Virus record (IMG/VR): IMGVR_UViG_3300035459_000076
Span: 1 to 47,077 of that record
From: a virus
DNA length: 47,077 nt
Reading direction: 5' to 3' (one strand)
The position numbers and the translations under genes are program-made. Positions 1-7,968 of this stretch are shown here, piece by piece. Below the pieces are notes generated by a model. That model did no database searches and had not been told where the DNA came from. It worked only from the letters and a program-made list of their open reading frames with translations. Position 1 is the stretch's first letter. Each line of letters opens with the position of its first letter.

Positions 1-123
1 GAGCGACGAAAAGCGAGACGAGATACTTTCCTACTTGCTTCAGGAGCTTGAGAACGCCAAAAGCGCTCGCTCTGATCGCATGAAGAAGATCATCAAGTGG
101 CGAAGGCAGCGCGAGGCGATTCC
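1..123. repeat. terminal direct repeat, left copy (circular join)
   Basis: Bases 1-123 are identical to bases 46955-47077. The repeat lies inside the portal gene and the reading frame continues across it, so the two ends are the same place on a circular map. This fits a circularly permuted headful-packaged genome or assembler overlap. It does not look like a true physical terminal repeat, because it sits in mid-gene. Confidence 0.95.
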
Positions 124-2017
124 CGAAGCCACTCCGGCCGAGCATGCACTGTCAAATGCATCGCGCATTGAGCCTCCGCTGACGCAAATCCATGCCCAGA
201 CCGCTTACGCGAAGGTCAAGGGCTACTATGACACGAATAAGCCTTACTTCTGGCAGGCAAAGAGCAATTCCGACGACCCCGAGGACCATCTGGACGCAAA
301 GCTGATTACAAAATACCTCGGGTTGCTTGCAAACTCGCAGTTTGACCTGAATCTCGACAAGGTGAAGCGCGTCGTAAGCGATGAGGCGACTTTCATGGGA
401 ATACTTATGGTGAAAGTCGTGTGGGAAACCCTGGAATGGAAGTTCAAGTCAAGCGATGACGCAAGCGGAGAGCTTCAGACCCAGACGATGACATTCCACG
501 ATGGCCCGTCGATCATTCCCATATCCCAAGAGGACACGTTCTACCCGCCGTTCTGGGACGAGGTGCAGCGGATGCCGTGGATCGCCCACGAGTTGCATAT
601 GCCGCTTCATGAGTTTGAGAACAAGGTCATGAATGGCGAGTACGACAAGCCTGAGGACCGCGGGGGAAAGGAGATCGACCCCAAGACGTGGCTTCGGGAG
701 GACTTCACCGATAGCGAAAGCCAGAGTGAGAAAATGCGGGGCTTTACCCCGCGCAGCCCCAAGGTCATAGACTTGATGGAGTTTCACTTCTTCTGGGACA
801 TCGACGACGACGGGGTGTGGGAAGACCTGATTTTCACTGTTCACTGCCCGTCGCGAACGATCGTGAAGAAAATCTATAACGGCATCGCTGCACGGGAGTT
901 CCAGGAGTTCGGCTACATCCCGAGAAGCTTCATGCTCGAAGGCCGTGGGGTAGGGCAGATTTGCGAGGGCCTTCAGGACGAGGCTTCGGGGACCCATCGA
1001 CTTCGAAATGACGGAATGAAGCTTGCCACGATGAAGATGCTGAAGCTTCGAAGGTCGGTGCTGCGCGAGAACAAGAACACGATCTACCAGGGCAAGATTT
1101 GGATTACCGACAACCCCAAGGAGGACATGGACGCATTTGCGATGGGCGAGGTTCCCCCGTCAAGTTTGCAGTCTGAAAATCTCGTGTGGTCACTTGCGGC
1201 GCAGGCCGTTGGGGTGTCCTCACCTGATCGGGGATTTGCTGATCCGACCCTTGGAACGCGAGATACGTTTCGGGGTCAGGAGATGCGCATGGAGCAGTCC
1301 CAGGGCATCATGCAGACAACGGTAGAATCGACGAGTGAAGCATGGGCGCGGGTAGGAATGCTCGTAATGTTCCAGCTCGTGAGGAATGTCAAGCGCGTCA
1401 TATGGAATGAGCGAAAGCTCATGCGATTGAAAGATGATGAGATCACGAGGCTTGAGGCGGTCCTTTCTATGCCGATAAGCGACGTGCCAAGGCGCTTTAA
1501 GTTCGAAATCTACACCACCGACATCGAGCATAGCTACGAGGCCAAGCGCGACACTTTGATAAAGCTGATGGAGCTTACGATGCAGGCACAGCCGCAGTTG
1601 GTGCAGCTTGGAATGTCGGTGTTCGGGCCGCAAGGGATGCAGTTGCGCCAAACCGCCCCGGATGCGTGGAGTCAGTTGCTTGAGGTCTACGTGGGAAGTG
1701 TGAACATGCTGAAGGAAAGCTTCGTGTTTGCGGACTTTACCGATACCGAAGACTACCTTCAGGACGTGAGCAAGTGGGACAAGCTCATACAGATTCTGCG
1801 TCAGCAGAATGCCCAGCAGATCGAGAGCATCGAGCGGATGCGTGGAGGAATGCAAGGAGGAATGGGTGGGCAGGGAACTACAGGAGCGGGGGTCGTCGCT
1901 GGCGGACCTGCTGGCTTCCCCTCCGCAGGAGGGGCAGGAGCTGTCACAGGCGGAGCGCCAGGAGCAGGAGTTCCTCAAGCGCAACCGGGAGCTGGCCCGG
2001 GGGCTGGTGGACAGTGA
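2..2017 (+). CDS. portal protein (3' part; start codon lies at 46860)
   Basis: This is the dodecameric head vertex through which DNA is packaged and ejected. The frame is open from base 2. Joined through the terminal overlap to ATG 46860, the protein is about 703 residues, close to P22-type podoviral portals. The part here has acidic/aromatic beta-rich blocks (FHFFWDIDDDGVWEDLIF), a conserved-looking helical stretch (EGRGVGQICEGLQDEAS) and a Gly/Ala/Pro-rich low-complexity tail after about residue 610. It follows the large terminase and the Mom-like gene, and scaffold and capsid come next, the usual order. The call rests on length, fold-like motifs and position. Confidence 0.85.
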   Translation, partial: SDEKRDEILSYLLQELENAKSARSDRMKKIIKWRRQREAIPEATPAEHALSNASRIEPPLTQIHAQTAYAKVKGYYDTNKPYFWQAKSNSDDPEDHLDAKLITKYLGLLANSQFDLNLDKVKRVVSDEATFMGILMVKVVWETLEWKFKSSDDASGELQTQTMTFHDGPSIIPISQEDTFYPPFWDEVQRMPWIAHELHMPLHEFENKVMNGEYDKPEDRGGKEIDPKTWLREDFTDSESQSEKMRGFTPRSPKVIDLMEFHFFWDIDDDGVWEDLIFTVHCPSRTIVKKIYNGIAAREFQEFGYIPRSFMLEGRGVGQICEGLQDEASGTHRLRNDGMKLATMKMLKLRRSVLRENKNTIYQGKIWITDNPKEDMDAFAMGEVPPSSLQSENLVWSLAAQAVGVSSPDRGFADPTLGTRDTFRGQEMRMEQSQGIMQTTVESTSEAWARVGMLVMFQLVRNVKRVIWNERKLMRLKDDEITRLEAVLSMPISDVPRRFKFEIYTTDIEHSYEAKRDTLIKLMELTMQAQPQLVQLGMSVFGPQGMQLRQTAPDAWSQLLEVYVGSVNMLKESFVFADFTDTEDYLQDVSKWDKLIQILRQQNAQQIESIERMRGGMQGGMGGQGTTGAGVVAGGPAGFPSAGGAGAVTGGAPGAGVPQAQPGAGPGAGGQ

Positions 2018-2219
2018 GTACTGGGACCTCATGAGCCTCGTGCTGGTGCAAGGGCTTGAGGATGCAAAGAGAGCGTTGGAATCGGAGACGATAAGCGTCG
2101 AGCAGTTTAGACTTCGACAGGGAGAGGCAAAGGCGTATCGCGATACCTTCAACCTCGTGCTTGCCTTGGCGAAGACTGATGACGCGGAGGAAAGCAACAA
2201 TGGCAAAGAACACGATTGA
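1866..2219 (+). CDS. small helical protein between portal and scaffold
   Basis: A 117-residue acidic, helix-rich protein. I place the start at GTG 1866 because AAGGAGG at 1854-1860 sits five bases upstream. The longer in-frame version (ATG 1809) would have an unnatural Ser/Arg-rich N-terminus copied from the portal frame. It overlaps the portal end by about 150 bases and the scaffold start by 20, so it is translated in a tightly coupled late operon. Short helical proteins in this slot are common in podoviruses. I do not recognise the family. Confidence 0.75.
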   Translation: MGRELQERGSSLADLLASPPQEGQELSQAERQEQEFLKRNRELARGLVDSEYWDLMSLVLVQGLEDAKRALESETISVEQFRLRQGEAKAYRDTFNLVLALAKTDDAEESNNGKEHD

Positions 2220-3051
2220 TTTCAGCCCAACGAACCCCGAGAACGCCGCTGCGGGTGCTCCGCAGGAAGAGCCCATCGAGGAAACCCAGGAGCTTGAGGT
2301 CAAGGTAGGGCCTGAAGAGGAAAAAAAGCCCGATGTGGTCACGCTCACGCCTGAGGAGTTTGCGACGCTGAAGGCATCCAGTGACAGCGCGCGGGCGGTG
2401 AAGGAAGGCATCGAGGGCTTGGCGGCGAAGATGCAGGGGACGACGCAGGTTGTGCAGGCCCCACCGGCGAATGCGCCGCAGCAGACGGCGGAGGAGTTCT
2501 TCGCCGAGCATAGCGATGACATCTTCGACAAGGAAAAGGGTCCCGCGCTGATGCGCAAGTTCATGAAGCTTGCATCTGAGCAGGAGTACGGCGGGATGCT
2601 GAGGGGGATGTCCTCGGCGCTTGCAAACACCAAGAAGGAGCTGCTTGAAAGCCGCGACCCGCAGTTCAAGCGCTACAAGGCAGAGGTGGAGGCGCTGGTT
2701 GCGCAGCAGCCTCCCGAAGTTCAGGTGCAGCCCGATGTGTATGACAGGGCGTGGCTGACGGTGAGGCAGCGACATGCAAGTGAGCTTGAAGCCGAGGCGG
2801 TGAAGTCGCAGGTGGATGCGGCGGTGGAAGCGAAGCTCAAGGAGCTTGGAATCGACCCTGCGAAGCTTGCAAGCGGCGAGCGGCCTCCTGCGCATGTGCA
2901 GAGCGCCGCGCGTTCTACCCCTGCGGTGACCACGGCGGGAAAGCGCACGGTGAGACTGCCTGATGAGAAGACGCAGGCGGCGTTGAGGGCGGAGGCGACA
3001 AGGCGCGGGCTTGATTTCGAAGACCTTTTGAGGACAAAAGGATACCTGTAA
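2200..3051 (+). CDS. capsid scaffolding-like protein
   Basis: A 283-residue, very Glu/Ala/Lys-rich protein. The N-terminal half is acidic and disordered-looking, followed by long helices and a Lys/Arg-containing C-terminus (TRRGLDFEDLLRTKGYL), the charge layout of scaffolding proteins that bind the inner capsid face. The start is ATG 2200 with CGGAGGAAAG upstream. An earlier in-frame TTG at 2161 would add an Arg-rich leader and lacks a ribosome site. It lies between the portal and major capsid genes. The function is inferred from composition and position. Confidence 0.65.
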   Translation: MAKNTIDFSPTNPENAAAGAPQEEPIEETQELEVKVGPEEEKKPDVVTLTPEEFATLKASSDSARAVKEGIEGLAAKMQGTTQVVQAPPANAPQQTAEEFFAEHSDDIFDKEKGPALMRKFMKLASEQEYGGMLRGMSSALANTKKELLESRDPQFKRYKAEVEALVAQQPPEVQVQPDVYDRAWLTVRQRHASELEAEAVKSQVDAAVEAKLKELGIDPAKLASGERPPAHVQSAARSTPAVTTAGKRTVRLPDEKTQAALRAEATRRGLDFEDLLRTKGYL

Positions 3052-3067
3052 AGGAAGGTGATGAAAG

Positions 3068-3886
3068 ATGGCAAAAGCAACAGCAGCGAAGGCAACGACG
3101 GCGCGTAACGCTGTCCCGACGATCATTACGAGCGCTCCGACGGTGGAGCTTCAGCAGACCTTCAAGGTCACCGAAGGCATGAACGAGGCGGAGATCGCGC
3201 GGGCCGACGGGATGCCCGGCGTACGGCTTGAGTTTGACTACGTGTACTTCAGGAAGCTTGAAGACAGCTTCGTGGCGACACTGAGAGCGCAGAGCCAGAA
3301 AGCCTACTGGATCGCCTTCAAGGAGTGGGAAGACAGAGACCGCAGAGCGAACATCGCTCTGCACTCCATCGGTAAAGACCCACGGAGCGTGATGCTCGAC
3401 CGGCCGAGGGGAAAGAGCAATCCCTTGGTGCGCGACGAGGAGATCGTAGAAAGGCAGATCAACAAGGGTCTCGGAAAAGAAGAGAAGTGGTATGTGACGT
3501 GGCGCGTGCAGGGCGGAGAGGGGGACTTTCAGGACGCTCTCGCTGTGGGGTTCAAGGCCATCCATCGACCCAAAGACGAGGAGGAGATGAAGAAGCCGCC
3601 CTTGGAGTGGAGCGGAGAGCTGTGGCGGGTCGCCGATGGAACGTCCGATCCCACGTCGGGAGATGCGATCTACAACGTGATGGTGGTGATCCGTCAGAGC
3701 CGATGGGATGACCACCTGAAAGCGATGAGCATGGAAAGCCATAATCAATATAGTCAGACCAAGAGACAGTTCATTGAGGGGGCGGAAAACATCAGCCGTG
3801 ACATGCTCGGGGGGAAGGAAAAGGTAATCATTCAGGACCTCGACGAGGTACGGGCTGAGGAGTACTACGATCACAAACAGAAGTGA
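3068..3886 (+). CDS. hypothetical virion-operon protein (272 aa)
   Basis: A soluble mixed alpha/beta protein with an Ala/Lys/Thr-rich start and a charged C-terminus. It is preceded by GGAAGGTGATGAAAG, giving a good ribosome site for ATG 3068. The middle (EEKWYVTWRVQGGEGDFQDA) looks like a folded domain, and the end is helical with repeated acidic residues. I recognise no family. Its place between scaffold and capsid genes suggests a head-assembly or internal head role. The stop codon lies at the foot of a structured RNA leader for the following genes. Confidence 0.7.
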   Translation: MAKATAAKATTARNAVPTIITSAPTVELQQTFKVTEGMNEAEIARADGMPGVRLEFDYVYFRKLEDSFVATLRAQSQKAYWIAFKEWEDRDRRANIALHSIGKDPRSVMLDRPRGKSNPLVRDEEIVERQINKGLGKEEKWYVTWRVQGGEGDFQDALAVGFKAIHRPKDEEEMKKPPLEWSGELWRVADGTSDPTSGDAIYNVMVVIRQSRWDDHLKAMSMESHNQYSQTKRQFIEGAENISRDMLGGKEKVIIQDLDEVRAEEYYDHKQK

Positions 3887-3977
3887 TAGCCCTATTTACA
3901 AAGTGTGTGAAAAGGGCTACTACGAGTGAAACAGGCTCGTAGGAGCCTGTAGAGATCACGCGCGGGCGAAGCCCGCG
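3883..3977 (+). promoter_or_regulatory. structured leader upstream of decoration and capsid genes
   Basis: In the 108 bases between two late genes several perfect helices can be drawn. GTGAT 3883-3887 pairs with ATCAC 3955-3959. Inside it, AGCCC 3888-3892 pairs with GGGCT 3914-3918, and ACAGGCTC 3931-3938 pairs with GAGCCTGT 3943-3950 around GTAG. A separate hairpin, CGCGGGC-GAA-GCCCGCG, follows at 3961-3977, just before the ribosome site. There is no U-tract, so this is not a simple terminator. RNA processing, stability or translational control of the abundant capsid mRNA are possible roles. Confidence 0.6.
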
Positions 3978-3994
3978 GAAAGGATGCTGGAGGA

Positions 3995-4528
3995 ATGGCG
4001 AACAGCAATGCGCCCTACGGATTTCGGTTGTACACGACAACCAATCCGGCCACGGGAGCTACTGCGATTGCCCCGGGAGCGGCGGCAGGGGGAACGTACT
4101 CAAGCTCGGGTCCGTTGCCTGTTGCCTCTGCGACGACACTGAAGGTGGGAGACCCCCTGAAATCAAGCGTTGGCTTGGGGTATCTTGCCACGGGAACCAA
4201 TGCCATTTTTGGCATTGTCAACTCCCCGGTGCCGGGCTTTGGGGAGACGGCAACGCAGAAGCATTACCCTGAGATCATACCGGCGGACGGGGACAAGATC
4301 TGGAGGACCCAGAGCATCGGCACAGTCAACGTCACGCAGGGCTACATCGGGGTGGCGAGCAAGAAGTACAGGATCGGTGGCACCACGTCGGGCTACCAGG
4401 GGATCGACCTGTCTCACTCGACGGGAGGTGTTCTTCAGATCGTCGGGTTGGCCCCGGGGTCGGCATTGTCGACCTATGCGGAGCTTCTCGTGATCATCAC
4501 CAGGGGCGCTTTCTACGGCGCGGCGTAA
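3995..4528 (+). CDS. capsid decoration/stabilisation-like protein
   Basis: A 177-residue Gly/Ala/Thr-rich beta protein. It opens with MANSNAPYGFRLYTT, an N-terminal pattern (MAN-N-APxGF) I associate with small head decoration or cement proteins encoded directly before the major capsid gene. GGAGGA lies six bases before ATG 3995. No membrane segment or catalytic motif is visible. Its position immediately upstream of the capsid gene supports a head role. The exact function is inferred. Confidence 0.6.
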   Translation: MANSNAPYGFRLYTTTNPATGATAIAPGAAAGGTYSSSGPLPVASATTLKVGDPLKSSVGLGYLATGTNAIFGIVNSPVPGFGETATQKHYPEIIPADGDKIWRTQSIGTVNVTQGYIGVASKKYRIGGTTSGYQGIDLSHSTGGVLQIVGLAPGSALSTYAELLVIITRGAFYGAA

Positions 4529-4540
4529 GGAGGTAGTGGC

Positions 4541-5443
4541 ATGGCTTTGATGTCTGCTGCGAGACTTACGCAGCTGTGGGAGAAGGACCTCACAAGGGAG
4601 TTCTTCGACGAGTACGAGCGGTGGCCGAGCATGGTCACGGATGTGCTGAACACCAGCGACAACGGCGAGGATCACTACATCAAGGAAGGCCTGATGACGA
4701 GCTTCGGAAGCGCACCTCAGGTCTACGACGGCCAGGCGTTCCCGTTCGATGCGTTCTATCAGGGGCCTGAGAAGATCGTCTACTTCAACGAGTACGGGTT
4801 TGCCGCGCAGGCAACCCGCGTCATGATGGAAGACGACCGGCATGACATCATGAAGAAGGTCGCAAAAGAGCAGGCGAAGGCGCTTGCTTACACGATCGAG
4901 CTTCAGGGATGGGACCTCATCAACTCGGGCTTCGTCACCACCGCGAGGGTAGGGCTTGACAGCCAGGCGCTCTTCAGCGCGAGCCACCCGATGTATGGTC
5001 CGCAGGCGGGAACCATCTCGAACCTGCTCACGGGATCGCTCTCGAAACTGAACATGCAGGCGGCGATGGACAAGTTCGCGCAACTCGTGAACGAGCGAAA
5101 TATCCCGATTTTCGCGATGCCGCCCTTCGATCTGCTGGTGCATCCGACCAACAGGTGGATGGCGGAAATACTCGGGGCAAGCGAGTATGACCCCAACAGC
5201 GCCGGCAACGCCGTGAACCCCGTGAAGGACAAGTTCACCTTCCGCATGGTGCCTTTCTTCACAAGCACCACGACATGGGTGCTCTTGGACAAGAAGCTCC
5301 ATGACCTGCGGTGGGTCTGGAGACGCCACATCAAGTACGAACCGGCCATCGACTTCATCACGGGAAACGTCCTGTGGAAGGCCCACATGAGGGCGCTGGC
5401 GACCTTCTTCCACTGGCGAGGGGTCGTCGGGTCCACGGGATAA
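4541..5443 (+). CDS. major capsid protein, Mu gpT-like HK97 fold
   Basis: The main shell subunit, 300 residues. Features that match gpT-type capsid proteins are the E-loop-like segment early on, the LFSASHPMYG stretch followed by NLLTGSLSKLNMQAAMDKFAQL, then PFDLLVHPTNRWMAEILGA and a C-terminal FITGNVLWKAHMRALATFF domain. TAAGGAGGT lies just before ATG 4541. The frame is rich in G/C third positions, as expected of a highly expressed late gene. It sits between the decoration-like gene and small structural genes. Confidence 0.88.
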   Translation: MALMSAARLTQLWEKDLTREFFDEYERWPSMVTDVLNTSDNGEDHYIKEGLMTSFGSAPQVYDGQAFPFDAFYQGPEKIVYFNEYGFAAQATRVMMEDDRHDIMKKVAKEQAKALAYTIELQGWDLINSGFVTTARVGLDSQALFSASHPMYGPQAGTISNLLTGSLSKLNMQAAMDKFAQLVNERNIPIFAMPPFDLLVHPTNRWMAEILGASEYDPNSAGNAVNPVKDKFTFRMVPFFTSTTTWVLLDKKLHDLRWVWRRHIKYEPAIDFITGNVLWKAHMRALATFFHWRGVVGSTG

Positions 5444-5455
5444 GGGGGTCGAGAG

Positions 5456-5863
5456 ATGGCGTACGGAAAGACCATTTCGACAGGACTCACGAGTTTCATT
5501 GGGCCCCCGGACATCTCGGGGGTCCCCATCGCCAAGGGCACGGGAACGAAGCTCGCCGTGGGCTGGAACAGCGCGGGGGCAACGACGGTTGCCTTCACGA
5601 TGGTGGGAGACATCCAGAAGAAGGGCGGCACGCCTCCGACAGGCTCAAGCTATGGGACTGCGCTTCCCAACACGGATGTCATCAAGAGCGCTTTCCTGGT
5701 GAAGGCACTGACCCCTGGAGCCGCGCCTGTGGATGTCACCGACAAGGCGGCGATCACGGCGGATAACCAGGTGACGCTCTCGGGTATCACGGCGGCGAAC
5801 GCTTCTCAGGCGTACCTGTACGTGATGTTCGACCAGCAGGACAAGATGGGGAGCAAGGGCTAA
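5456..5863 (+). CDS. small structural protein (135 aa)
   Basis: A beta-rich, Gly/Thr/Ala-rich protein with no membrane segment. It contains an immunoglobulin-like looking strand pattern (DNQVTLSGITAANASQAYLYVMF). It starts at ATG 5456, 12 bases after the capsid stop. Position directly behind the capsid gene suggests a head-decoration or head-completion role, but the family is not recognised. Confidence 0.65.
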   Translation: MAYGKTISTGLTSFIGPPDISGVPIAKGTGTKLAVGWNSAGATTVAFTMVGDIQKKGGTPPTGSSYGTALPNTDVIKSAFLVKALTPGAAPVDVTDKAAITADNQVTLSGITAANASQAYLYVMFDQQDKMGSKG

Positions 5864-5868
5864 AGCCT

Positions 5869-6177
5869 ATGGCGCAATCGGGGCAGGTCCAGTTCTATAC
5901 CAAGGACTATGACAGCCGTGACCCGGGAGGGTACGGTCTGCTCGCCAACCAGGGTAATTCACCCGAGGCAAAGGTGGGTGAGAGGACCTGGATCTGCACG
6001 ATTTGCGCCCAGGCATTTCCTGAAAGTAAGATCAGAAAGTTCCGTGGAAAATACTACTGCATCCCAAATGGCGACTACAAAGACATCGGGGCGATACTGA
6101 AGTTGGAGCGCGCACGGCGCTACAAGCCCGATGGCATAGGGCGCGAGAGGATCGTTCTTCCGATCATAAGAGGCTAA
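5869..6177 (+). CDS. small zinc-knuckle-like protein (102 aa)
   Basis: Residues 43-46 form a CTIC knuckle and about 20 residues later there is YYCIPNGD. This looks like a zinc ribbon in which the fourth cysteine is replaced, so metal binding is uncertain. The rest is basic (RARRYKPDGIGRERI). It starts six bases after the previous stop and ends four bases before the next start, so it is part of the late operon. Role unknown. Confidence 0.65.
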   Translation: MAQSGQVQFYTKDYDSRDPGGYGLLANQGNSPEAKVGERTWICTICAQAFPESKIRKFRGKYYCIPNGDYKDIGAILKLERARRYKPDGIGRERIVLPIIRG

Positions 6178-6180
6178 GAC

Positions 6181-7164
6181 ATGGCCAATCAGACAATCGG
6201 GGGTCTCAATAGCATCGCATCGCCGTCCAGCGCGGGGATGTTATGGGTGAGCGACCCCAATGCTTCACCACAGGACCGATCGCTCACACTTGCGGCGCTG
6301 TTGACATATCTGCTTGGGAAAACCTGGTCAACCGTTCCTCCGGGATTCATGTCAGCGTTGATGGCTCAAGAAGGCGTTGCACTTTCATCGACGCCCTACA
6401 CTCTTGTGGCTCCTCCGCCAAAGAGACTTTTCCTTGTGACTACGGGGGCGAGTGCGTTCGTGTTCAATCTGCCGAGTGCTGCAACAATGCTCTTGAGCGG
6501 ACCGGTGACGATTGTAAAAGTCGATAGCGGAGCGGGGGCAGTACAGATTGCGCCCAACGGGACCGATGTGCTTGCCAATGCGGGAAATGTTTCCTGCTAC
6601 CTTGGCACTCAGTGGCAAAGTATCACACTTGCGGCAACGGTGAGCGGGCAGTGGTCAGTAGTGGGTGGTGTGTTCATCCCGCATCAGACAGTCGATACCG
6701 ATGGGACACAATACCACCTTGGAAAACTGAAGCATTTGCCTCTTGCAAATACAACCAACAGACAACTTTACAATGCAACCTCTGGAGGCCCCGCTTGTCC
6801 TGCTGCGGGTGCCTACACTACGGCAATACAGGCAACGGGAAATGTAGGGATACCTGCGGGGGCGAAAGCAGTACGAGTAAGGGCCTATCTGGGCGGGGCA
6901 ACTGCGGGTAGTGGAGTCGCATTTGCCAACGTTGCCTTTACTGATAACAACGGGAATGCTCCGACCACGCATACAGCGCATCCGGCACTATATGCGTATG
7001 GGGAAACAGGTGCAGCAGGACACGTGGTTGCCACTATGTCAGAGCTTGACATACCTTTGAACGCAAGCGGTCAGTTCTATGTGTTCAATATTGGAGGAAG
7101 CAACGTTACTGAGACTTCCAATAGCATAATTCTGCATGCGATTGGTTATTACATGGGAGATTGA
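6181..7164 (+). CDS. tail fibre/receptor-binding-like protein
   Basis: A 327-residue beta-rich protein. The N-terminus (GGLNSIASPSSAGMLWVSDP, then SLTLAALLTYLL) resembles the virion-attachment end of short phage fibres. A middle knob-like domain contains TIVKVDSGAGAVQIAPNG. The C-terminus is a Thr/Asn/Gly-rich beta domain. Codons are more A/T-rich than in the neighbouring capsid genes, which is common for exchangeable host-range proteins. Position among head genes is slightly odd for a fibre, so it could be a head fibre. Confidence 0.6.
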   Translation: MANQTIGGLNSIASPSSAGMLWVSDPNASPQDRSLTLAALLTYLLGKTWSTVPPGFMSALMAQEGVALSSTPYTLVAPPPKRLFLVTTGASAFVFNLPSAATMLLSGPVTIVKVDSGAGAVQIAPNGTDVLANAGNVSCYLGTQWQSITLAATVSGQWSVVGGVFIPHQTVDTDGTQYHLGKLKHLPLANTTNRQLYNATSGGPACPAAGAYTTAIQATGNVGIPAGAKAVRVRAYLGGATAGSGVAFANVAFTDNNGNAPTTHTAHPALYAYGETGAAGHVVATMSELDIPLNASGQFYVFNIGGSNVTETSNSIILHAIGYYMGD

Positions 7165-7191
7165 GGGGAAAGACTATGTTGAATCTTCCCC
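7165..7191. terminator. hairpin between convergent genes
   Basis: GGGGAA(A)GA 7165-7173 pairs with TCTTCCCC 7184-7191 across a 10-base loop, with one bulged A. It lies between the end of the plus-strand fibre gene and the end of the minus-strand gene at 7200-7337. It lacks a clear U-run on either side, so it is at best a weak bidirectional terminator or an mRNA 3' end stabiliser. Confidence 0.45.
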
Positions 7192-7199
7192 CCCAGAAG

Positions 7200-7337
7200 T
7201 TAGAATCCGTACAGACCGGTAGGATACGAAGCAGCAATGGCGGTTGCCGCGTTGATGATCACAACTCCCGTGATCATGCCTGCACCGAGTGCCCCCGAGG
7301 TAAGACACAGACAGAAGAACATGGCAACGAACAGCAT
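7200..7337 (-). CDS. 45-aa membrane peptide on the opposite strand
   Basis: A short minus-strand frame with ATG at 7337 preceded by AAAGGAG seven bases upstream, an excellent ribosome site. The peptide begins MLFVAMFFCLCLTSGALGAG and continues with MITGVVIINAATAIAAS, so it is almost entirely hydrophobic. It looks like a signal peptide or one to two membrane segments and ends YPTGLYGF. It sits alone against the late plus-strand block, just before the lysis genes, and is followed by a hairpin at 7165-7191. An upstream TATACT at about 7363-7368 (minus) could be a -10. A membrane-acting, lysis-timing or superinfection role is conceivable but unproven. Confidence 0.65.
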   Translation of the reverse strand: MLFVAMFFCLCLTSGALGAGMITGVVIINAATAIAASYPTGLYGF

Positions 7338-7398
7338 GGTTTTCTCCTTTTCCTACAGCCCTTAGAGTATAGCATAGCAAAGGGCCTTCAAGACAACT

Positions 7399-7968
7399 AT
7401 GAGTAAGGCGTATTTTGCCGACCAGCTCTCACGCGACCAGGACCAAAGCGACGAGGTGAACTACGCCCCTGCCGACACTGAGCCGAAGCTGAACTGCTGG
7501 ATCGACGTAGAGGGAGAGACCCCTGACGGACCTGAGATGATTTCCTACATGTTCGTCGATGGGGCATACGTGAGAGACCACGTGTTTGTGGATTACGTCG
7601 AGGGGGGGCATTTCTATCGGTATGGGTGGATTCCTGAAGCACAGGTGTGGCTTGAGGATGAGATGTCACTCGTAGACAGGCTCTGCACGGGGGTGCATGA
7701 GACGCATGAGAGATTTCGCATGAAGTACCTTGGATGGAGCTATGAGCGGGCACACATGAGTGCATGCGTGATTGAGCGGAAGTTGAGAGCGCTCACGCTT
7801 GTCGAAGGGATTGTCATACCGACGTCGGATAGCGTAAAGGAAATCTTTGCCCTTGAGGCAAGTGGTGAGGATTGCGAGAGGCTTGCGCGGGAGCTGATGG
7901 AAAAAGAGGTGTCGAAGGTCGAGGCGGCGAACAATCAGAGTAACTTCTCGGTAGGGAGGAACGAGTGA
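7399..7968 (+). CDS. zincin-like phage protein (HETHE motif)
   Basis: A 189-residue protein. After a GGHFYRYGWIPEAQVWLEDE block comes H100-E-T-H-E104, then a Tyr/Ala/His helix (YERAHMSACVIERKLR). This matches the layout of a family of small phage proteins with a HEL-HE...AH..A...E signature that resembles a zinc peptidase site. Here the motif is HETHE rather than HExxH. Catalysis is not established. ATG 7399 has no strong ribosome site. Its stop overlaps the next start (TGATG), and it opens the block of lysis genes. Confidence 0.6.
   Translation: MSKAYFADQLSRDQDQSDEVNYAPADTEPKLNCWIDVEGETPDGPEMISYMFVDGAYVRDHVFVDYVEGGHFYRYGWIPEAQVWLEDEMSLVDRLCTGVHETHERFRMKYLGWSYERAHMSACVIERKLRALTLVEGIVIPTSDSVKEIFALEASGEDCERLARELMEKEVSKVEAANNQSNFSVGRNE

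Noticed and set aside
2171-2180. CTGATGA, as in a hammerhead core, within coding DNA (also near 2957, 4692 and 32185)
   Set aside because: No GAAA and paired stems at the required positions. They are ordinary codons.
1220-2206. Long minus-strand frame opposite the portal gene (328 codons)
   Set aside because: Ser/Arg/Leu-rich shadow of a G/C-rich plus-strand gene, without a ribosome site.
3883-3977. Hammerhead ribozyme before the capsid genes
   Set aside because: GAAA beside a strong stem exists, but there is no CUGAUGA or compatible third stem.
4163-5413. Minus-strand frame of 416 codons opposite the capsid gene
   Set aside because: His/Arg/Val-rich antisense shadow; the capsid frame is certain.
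7161-7406. 81-codon plus-strand frame after the fibre gene
   Set aside because: Random composition; the real gene over this DNA is the 45-residue minus-strand frame with a ribosome site.
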